A stretch of DNA of 64,000 nucleotides. It comes from Thalassia testudinum. Its lineage: Eukaryota > Streptophyta > Magnoliopsida > Alismatales > Hydrocharitaceae. Shown here piece after piece: positions 57,145-64,000 of the stretch. The stretch spans positions 1,798,001 through 1,862,000 of the forward strand of contig JAZHRO010000062.1 in assembly GCA_037157565.1 (NCBI GenBank), read 5' to 3'. The notes beneath the pieces were generated by a model, which was given only the letters and a program-made list of their open reading frames with translations, was not told where the DNA came from and searched no databases. A program made the translations under genes and the position numbers. The number at the start of each line of letters is the position of its first letter. Position 1 is the first letter of the stretch.

Positions 57145-58917
57145 TGATGTAAACATGTTTACACTACTTAAGATGTCTATTTATGCATGTTCTTAAGCAT
57201 AGGATTGCATTACATACTATAAATATTGCATAACATGCATCATCTTGCATTTAGATTAGTTTGAATAAAATGGAGGTTAATTGTCTCCTTTTATGTTCAG
57301 GGACAAGGCAAACTTTTTATCGGGGCCTCGGATCAAGGATCTAACCGTACAGATGTGATCAGGGTGACGATTGGAGTTCAACGACTCCAAGATCGCCCTA
57401 ATCAGACATCTGTAGCATCAGATAGAGATCGGGGAACCCTAGAAGATCAAGGGCCAAGATGGTGTGAATCCGCACTTCAAACGACAAATCCGACCACACG
57501 AATGGATTCGAATCGACGATCACTGCCTAATGGCATGAAAATTGACTCAATCCAACACCCGTGGCACCATCTACAACATCCAGAAGATGGACGGCCAAGA
57601 TGGTGCCACGTGGTGCCATCTCGGAAGCCCAATCAGCCACCCTCAATCACTGAAGACAACAGCACCCATGCATCTCCGTCGTTGGATCAAGATCCAACAG
57701 TTGAGAGAGGGGCTCAATCGGCACGCTCATCCTCTGAATTGCACCTGAAGAAGCCGCCTTGACCATTGGATCTTGATCCAACGATCCAGATCGCGTGTTT
57801 AAAAGTTCGGCCGCCCGCCCATCCACGCACGTAGCGCAGTGGATAAGGCGCTCGGTCACCTTCAGATGCGGGTTCGAATTTGCATTTGCAGGCGAGCGGG
57901 CGTTGAGGAGCGGGCGCTTGCGACCGTGCGATGAGAATCGAGTGGTTGTGGGCTCTCGATAGCGCCCACGCGCTATTGCACGCCGCGCCTCATGCGGGAT
58001 CGCACTCGGGTGGGCGCGCTGAGGAGCGGGCGAAGGTGCGACTTAAGCGGTCCGATCGCTGAATGTGTGCACGCGTTACGTGTGAGGAGTTGAGAGGTCA
58101 CGCGTGGGTGGCGCCGCACTATGCCCACAATGGGGCTTTAGTGACAGTTTTATCCATCACTAAAGACCCCTGATTAATGATTTTCAAATTAAAATGACCA
58201 AATTGCCCTCACTCCTTACAACTATAAAAGGAGTACCCTCCACATAAAATTCTCATCCCTTCCTTCTCTTCTCTCCCTCTCGAAAGCTCAAGAGAAGCTT
58301 GTCCCACACCCGAGATGCTTCTCGCGAGATAAAGTTAATTTTTCGTCCCCCTTTCAGAAGCGGATCTCGCGACGAGGATGATGTGCTGCCCCGTTCCCGT
58401 TCTTCCACTTCATCCTCCTTCGTCCTGCTCCATCCTCCTTCGTCCAGGCGTTGTCCCGTCCGGCTCGTCCTCCAAGCGACCGTCGAGGAGGATATCTCTC
58501 TCCCCATTCTTTTTACTATTTTCTAGAATAGATTTACTGCTTTCTATAGTAGATTTACTGCTTTCTAGTGTAATCATTTTCCCGCTTTCTAGTGTAATGA
58601 ACAATCTTTCTGATGATGAAATTCCATGTTCATTCTACATCTCTTTTTGGTTTTTGTTTGTAATATTTTCTCACTCTCTTATTCTCTCTCTCTTCTATTT
58701 ATTGTAAATAGTTAGATAGTTCTAATCAATTAATTTACTTCGTGACAAATGAAATAAACGCGTGTTTTTAAATTAAACATCTGCCTCCCTGTGTTCGACC
58801 CAGGATTTCTATTCCGGTATAAATTTTATTTGTTGAACACGAGTTCTTCGCTTTCATACTACAACGATAGGTTTTTCTAAAACCAAACACGTTAGCGTAG
58901 CAGCCCGACGTTCAACA
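57145..58917 (+). repeat. 3' LTR of copy B
   Basis: 1773 bp, TGATGTAAACATG to GACGTTCAACA. It has about 41 bp (57711-57751) absent from the 5' LTR, and lacks about 23 bp (52078-52100 of the 5' LTR) that form one arm of a GTCCGAT/ATCGGAC inverted repeat. tRNA-like segment 57832-57881; promoter hairpin 58136-58165. Confidence 0.92.
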
Positions 58918-61165
58918 GTATCTTAAATATTTAAACAGTAATTATCAACCAATATCTCAACAGTATTCAGAATTAAGGCACCAGCAGAGATCAGATATCT
59001 TAAGTTGCTTCAAGGCTCAACTCAGCTTCAACAGAATAGAGGCAAAGGCCTCCCCAAATTGCTAAGTGTAGAGAGAGCGCAGTAGAGGGCAAAACCCCAC
59101 TCTCTCTCTTTCCTCCTTTTCTTTTCTCAGAAACCCAGGTTTAGCCAGGTAATTGGGTGGGTAATCGGGTGTGAATAGGACCAGACTTATGGGCTTGGGT
59201 CTCAAACGAGGAGTGCTTGGTCTGGTTAAGCGGGTGTGCATGTGGCTGGGGACTCGACCCCCATGTCTTGGGAAAGGGGTCAGGGAGACAAATCCCTTTT
59301 ATGTGTAGTTGTGGGTTCTGCATTTGTCGATGTGGGACTATCCACCCATCCTTCTTCTCGCATAGCTGTGGATGATGAAGGCTCCAATTGAAGCAGCAGC
59401 AACAGATGAAGACCTCGATTGCAGATCAGAGATGCACCTGGGAGTAAATCGCGGGGCCTGAGGGTGTTGCCTGGAGGTGTTATAGTCGAATGACTATTGA
59501 TGATGTCAGCGAAGTTGAGGCGGCAGTGGAGGTCCGATGGCCACCTGAAAAGCAAGAAGACGGCCAAGTGGCCTAACTAAATTTTCTTAGAAGCTTCGTT
59601 GGATTACCGTGAGTGCGTTGATGGTGGTGGTGTCGTGTTTGAGTGGGTGTAGAGGTCTGGCAACCTCAGTGATGGTGCATGCAAGCAACGGTGGTCAGTG
59701 AAGTGATTTAGTTGGTGAAAGCTTAAATTAAAAGAGGGCTTTTGATGAGGGTGGCACGGCGAAGCTTGTGGAGGTGGCGGTGAGGTGTTTGGTGAAGTGT
59801 AGCGAGCTGGAAGCTACTTCGGAGCGACGCCGGAGGTGGGGAAGATGAAGGTCGTGCGGGTGATAATGTGGTTGTGAGTAAGGGGGAAGAGAGTAGAGGG
59901 AGAGAGGATGAGATAGCGGGACTTAGGGGGGAATGAGGCAGTTGGAGAGCACTGACGTTGGTGGGCTAGAGCCAAAGGAGATGGAGTCCGGTGAGTTGGT
60001 GCGGCGACGACGAGGAGGGAGGAAGCCCTTGCTATGGCTGGCGAGAAGCGGACTTGAGAGGGGAAGGCAGAGGGTTGTCCAATTTGATGGTTGGATAGCC
60101 AAAAGAGGAGGTCGGAGAGGGTCGCTGGAGCAAGGTGTGAAGGTGGTCGGAGAGGGAAGATGGAGGGGTTTCTTTGGCCAATACTCGCTAAGGATCACGG
60201 TTATGCGTTGGGGAGGCTTTTATAGAGCTTTAAGCAAGCTTCCAAGCTTGGAAACAAGCTTGAGAGGCTTAGGATTTTTAGGAAGAAGATCCTTGGAAAT
60301 CAAGGATTGGCACAGGTTTGTTGAGAGGATTTGGAGTCTAGATTTAGGTTTAGATGAATTAGGACTTCCTCAAGATCATCCCTTCCAAATTTGGAAGGGA
60401 TTGGCCAAGCAATCATGGAGGAATTTGTGATTGAAAGCTCGGATCTATGGGTTCACACCTGCCATGGCAGTAAGGATCCAATTGCGAAGAAGATGAAGAA
60501 CTTAGGGGGGTATTCGTAAGGATTTCAAAAGCTAGGGGCATGAATGAAAGAGAAAGAGTCAGATTGGACTAAAATGCAAACTAGGTCAAGATGGACTCTG
60601 ATTGGGGCCAAATTTTGGTACAAACCTAATTTGGACCCAGGAAATCTGATGGTAAAGTCAAATTTTGGTTTTTACAAAGTTTGATTGGGAACTTTGCGTA
60701 ATAACCCAAATCAGGGCAAAACTATGTCTGTGACACTATTTAAGGCCAAAATAGGTTCAAATGGTTAAATCAAGGGTACCAAACCTTATACAATATTTTT
60801 CTATGAATTTTAGATGATTTGAATATAATTTATTCTAACCAAAACCTCTATTATTTAAGCAGGTATGAAATTAAGATTTTAGGTGCGGTATTAGTTCTCA
60901 AAATGCGTGAAATCCCGTTTCTGTCTGCATAGACCCACTTATTACAATTTAATGCTAATTTGAACTTTAGTTCATTCCTAGCCAACCCCTTGGTTATTCT
61001 GTGTTCATGATATGCTGTTAAAATTACAGAATTAACCCTGATTTCTTATTTTCTTCTTACAGCATAATAAGTGGAGATATAACCCTCAGATGAATATGTA
61101 GGAGCTTTTAACTTTTATTCCAGACTAAAATGGGCTAGTTAGGGCTCATGATGTTGTTCCCATCA

Positions 61166-62463
61166 ATGAGCCCCAGGTCTAACACAGGGAGGAGAGTGTT
61201 TGATTTTGTGAAATCTGCGTTTTGATTTTGTTTGTTTTTGTCATTTTTATCATTTGAGATTTTTTTTGGTACTTTAAAGGTAAGAGATCAGGTCGATAAT
61301 ATCTAAATAATCTATTTGCAAAATAAGAGAGAGAGAATATAAATGTATATCGAAAATAATTTGATACAAATAATTCAAGATAATTACAACTAGACTAGAA
61401 AGTGATAAAAGATAAAGGTGAGAAGAATCCCCCTCGACGGTCGCTTGGAGGATGACTTACTCTGACATCACCTGGATGAAGGTGGTGGGAAGTTGGAGGA
61501 AGGAAAACGGCGGCGGAGGAAGGAGGACGGGGCAGGACGATGTTGCGGCGAGGATCTACTTTCCTAAGTGATGAGAGGACGACCACAGGATGCTCCACGA
61601 AGGGGGATGAGAGGCAAGAAAATAATTTGATTTTCTACTCTACAGGAGCATCCCATGCTTGAGACAAGTTCTCTCTAGAGCCTTGGAGGTGGTGAGGGAG
61701 AGAAAGGAAGAGATGAAGAAGACTGGGAGGGGTAGGGGTTCTTTTATGGTGGAGGAAAGGAATCATTTTGTGCATAGACAATTAGTGACGTCTATAAGCA
61801 TTGCTGAAGATTTTCCGCAAGCATTGCTAAAGATCCAGCATACGTGCCCACGTGCAGCATTGCTGCCATGTTCTCCGCGTGCTCATGTTCCATGCATTTG
61901 TTGGTGCTTCACACACTCACTGTTGCGTACTCGTGCACTATACGTGCCTTCGCGTTGTGTTGCACGCACGGCTACTGCTGCCCTTGGGTAGCCTGGATAG
62001 TACCACTTTGCGTGATTTGGGTCTCCCATGCATTCGTTTGTAGGTGGCACCACGAATGTCGGATTGGGTCGATTTCCATGCCATTGGGCTACGATCGTAG
62101 ATCCAAATCCATCCATGTGGTTGGATTTGTCGTTTGAAGCTCCAAATTGCATCACCTAGTCCCTTGGCTATTGATCTTCCTTGGACTGCATAAGGTGCTA
62201 TGGGATTCCATTCAAGATGATTTCAGAGGCATTGACTCCGATTATCATCCTGATCAGATCCGTATGGTCGAATCGTCAATTCTAGGGCTCAAAATAAATC
62301 TCCTCTCCTGACCACCAAAGGACATGAATTAACCTATAATTTATACAAACTACTCTAAATGCAGAATGATACATGTTATGTAATATTTATAATATGGAAT
62401 GCATTTCTAAGCTTAGGACATGCATAAATAGGCATTTTAACCTAAATGGATGTGTCTACATCA
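61166..62463 (-). repeat. Copy G LTR, main piece
   Basis: Continues the LTR interrupted at 38813. CAGGTCTAACACAGGGAGG is the U5-type block on the minus strand. A minus-strand CATAAAAGAA TATA-like box lies near 61740. The right end is CTACATCA. No LTR-internal sequence follows, since the next 65 bp (62464-62528) do not match the polypurine side of D, E or B. Confidence 0.7.
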
Positions 62464-62528
62464 CTTGCTCCTTCCTTCTATGACCAGGAGTGAGGCCTTT
62501 TAGATAAGAAGCTCTCAAGTCGGGACTG
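62464..62528. other. Short flank between copy G and the next LTR
   Basis: 65 bp, unassigned. On the plus strand it can be read as LAPSFYDQE then GLLDKKLSSRD, which may continue the Copia downstream ORF that breaks at 30653. That would make 30654-62463 one nested block inside the Copia element. This is weak inference. Confidence 0.3.
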
Positions 62529-64000
62529 TGTTCGGGCGAAATCATCATTGTTTTAGGAAATGCGTCATAGTATATGACAAAATCGCTCAAATCATTTAAA
62601 TTTATAAAATCAGATTCAGAAAATAGAGTTCGAGGTCATTCACAGGGAGCAAATATGGAATTCACACATTAATCTTCATTTAAAATAGATGAGCACAATC
62701 AATTGATTACAATAACAGATATTCAATGAATGAAACTGACCAAGTTGATATTTAATGTAATCCAATGTATTCTCAGAAGATGAAGAGACAAAAAGAATAG
62801 AAAGACAAAATAATGGTGATTTGAATCACCAACTATTCATCTTAATTAAGCATATATCTCATACTCAAATTATTCAAATAATCAAATAGTATCTTTAATC
62901 GATTTAATTAATGTTAACTTAGTACTTAAATAATTCAATAGTGCTCAGAATAATCCTCAATCAGACGTTGCCTTCACAGAACAGACGACTTATCCTTCAC
63001 ATAGTAGAGTGCCTCACAGAAGGCACACATAGGCACAAGGCCTTCAAGAGAGCCTTCTCTCTTCTTCTTCTCAAGCCTTTTAGGGACTAAGGCTTTCTTC
63101 TTCAGACCTTCTCCTTTTTAAGCCTTCAAGCACAGGCCCTTCTCTTCAGAGGCTAAGTGTCGAGACCCCTCTTCCTCAGCACAAGGGCATGGAAAAGGAT
63201 GGCACAACAAAACCCTCCCCCCTCTCTCTCAAAAGTCTCCTATCCTCTCTCTCAAACCTGAGTGTAATTGGATATACGGTCAGGTTATCGAATCCTGAAC
63301 AGGGACCAGGCCTGTAGGCGTGTGGATCACAGGCGAGGTGTGCATAAGCGGGTGAGTAGGGACCCGACCCCTGGTGTTCTTAGGCAGCCAGATAAGATCA
63401 TAAAATCAACTTATACCGCTTAAGTAGTTCTTCCACTTCTGAGGTGGGACTAAGTCCTACCCTCTTTTCCTCACGTGCAGTTGCAAGTGATGCTTCCTCT
63501 AATTGGAGTTGAATACATTCTGGCAGCTACAATTGGATGCCTGGGAGGCTTCCTGAAGCTAAACCGCAGCGCTTGGGCATGATAGCGACGAAGAACTTGG
63601 CCAGAGGACTGCAGCTGGAACTGGAGAAGATGGTGGCGGCGGCGGAGCGACGGTAAACACCTGAAACAAGAAATAAGGCCTTGCGGTCATGTCAAAATAG
63701 TTCAGGAGGGTCGCCAAGTGATGGTGAAGGTGATGGTGGTGGTTGCATGGCGTTTAGGTGAGTATCATGGTCAAGCAAACTTTGGGAAGGTGTTCGGAGG
63801 TGTGCGAGTTCGGTGAGGGTTTGGAGTGGATGAACTGTGAAATAGGAAGAGGGATTTTGTTTGCGGAGGTGTGGTAGAGCTTATGGAGGTGTTAGTGGGG
63901 TGTTTGGTGGTTTGTGGAGTCAGGGAGGCCTCGTCGGAGCTCGGTCGGAGTGGAGGAAGATAGTGAGGGAGCAGGTAAGTTGGCGGTTGAAATAGGGGAA
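62529..64000 (-). repeat. F-type Athila LTR, copy H (runs off the window)
   Basis: Starts TGTTCGGGCGAAATCATC and follows the F LTR (GACAAAATCGCTC, AATCATTTAAATTTATAA, GTTCGAGGTCATTCACAGG). The minus orientation matches F. About 1.47 kb is visible; the rest lies beyond the window, so it may be a solo LTR or part of a full element. Confidence 0.75.

Larger units (their letters stand above)
51207..58917 (+). mobile_element. Complete non-autonomous LTR element, copy B
   Basis: 7.71 kb, inserted in the 5' LTR of Athila F with duplications gtatt (51202-51206) and gtatc (58918-58922). LTRs 51207-52913 and 57145-58917. Interior of 4.23 kb: primer site 52917-52933, mini-exon 53019-53076, ORF 54099-55574, 3' region to 57144. 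No gag, protease, reverse transcriptase or integrase motif in any frame of the interior. It sits in the youngest layer of the nest. Confidence 0.93.
38814..61165 (-). mobile_element. Athila-type Ty3/Gypsy retrotransposon F, with two nested insertions
   Basis: On the minus strand: 5' LTR 50914-61165 (split by element B), primer site 50894-50910, leader 48164-50893 (holding a Copia-like solo LTR), gag-pol 42501-48163, 3' noncoding 41164-42500, 3' LTR 38814-41163. Target duplications are gtgag (38809-38813) and atgag (61166-61170). LTR ends match element A, but the LTR is about 2.5 kb and differs in the middle, so F is a separate Athila subfamily. Coding decay is heavier than in A. Confidence 0.9.
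50914..61165 (-). repeat. 5' LTR of Athila F, split by element B
   Basis: Pieces 50914-51206 and 58918-61165, about 2.54 kb in total. The end CATCA at 61165 corresponds to the TGATG start of the LTR on the minus strand. The uninterrupted B target is visible in the 3' LTR at 39102-39106 (gtatc). ORFs on either strand within it (such as 59923-60430) are not conserved as proteins and are left out. Confidence 0.85.
30654..62463 (-). repeat. LTR copy G of the non-autonomous family (solo or truncated), split by E and F
   Basis: Pieces are 30654-30659, 38702-38813 and 61166-62463, about 1.41 kb in all once nested elements are removed. The right end (CATAAATAGGCATTTTAACC... then CTACATCA at 62463) is the reverse complement of the family LTR start. 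The left part has the U5-type GTTTTCGCGAG and CTCAAGGTGAG segments. Reconstructed, the left terminus begins TGACCT, with E inserted immediately after the T. Flanks (caatt and cttgc) do not match as a target duplication, so solo LTR versus truncated element is unresolved. Confidence 0.6.

Noticed and set aside
59923..60430. 165-codon plus-strand and 91-codon minus-strand ORFs inside the F LTR (also 40010-40372, 39564-39884)
   Set aside because: They overlap each other and lie in U3/R of an Athila LTR. The two F LTRs do not keep either frame.

Overview
This window is transposable-element sequence from a plant nuclear genome. I see no host gene, rRNA or functional tRNA gene. The evidence for a plant is: two Athila-type Ty3/Gypsy elements with the Athila FMDD reverse transcriptase box and tRNA-Asp-like primer sites; a Sirevirus-like Ty1/Copia pol; a plant L1-type LINE with a zf-RVT tail; and long LTRs (1.7-2.5 kb) with TATAAAAGG promoters. 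Species cannot be told from the sequence; a large, repeat-rich angiosperm genome is most likely.

Layout. 1-16918 is the right part of a non-autonomous LTR element (copy D, plus strand). Its 3' LTR is split by a complete Athila element (A, 3514-15504, plus; TSD atcgc/atcgt). 16964-19097 is a probable solo LTR packed with AGCT. 19098-30653 is a decayed Copia element whose pol is broken by a 5.0-kb LINE (20531-25569, 16-bp TSD) and a 1746-bp solo LTR (26571-28316, TSD cttat/cttat). A 'putative plant transposon protein'-like ORF lies downstream of pol. 30654-62463 is a nest inside one minus-strand LTR (copy G). It holds a complete non-autonomous element (E, 30660-38701, minus) and a second Athila element (F, 38814-61165, minus). 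F is itself interrupted by a Copia-like solo LTR (48339-50039) and, inside its 5' LTR, by a third non-autonomous element (B, 51207-58917, plus). 62529-64000 begins another F-type LTR.

The most interesting system is the D/E/B/G family. B and E are 7.7-8.0 kb, have LTRs of 1.7-1.85 kb, and lack gag, protease, reverse transcriptase and integrase. They nevertheless carry a roughly 500-codon ORF of no family I recognise, seen in three independently decayed copies (32-1540, 34096-35609, 54099-55574). The protein has a Tyr/Pro-rich low-complexity N-terminus, a helical middle, a strongly acidic segment and a conserved C-terminus. These elements share with Athila A and F the primer-site type, a leader mini-exon bounded by splice sites, and a post-ORF cis block (CAATGAGGACATTG followed by GGCATGGGGG). 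My inference is that they are Athila satellites moved in trans by A/F-like partners, and that the extra protein has some role in that parasitism. Three conserved hairpin or repeat modules lie between the ORF and the 3' LTR, and some LTRs contain a tRNA-like pair of Pol III A and B boxes upstream of the Pol II TATA box.

Every coding region here is broken by stops, mostly of the CAG/CAA/CGA to TAG/TAA/TGA kind, and by frameshifts. Family assignments rest on motifs read by eye; no database search was run.
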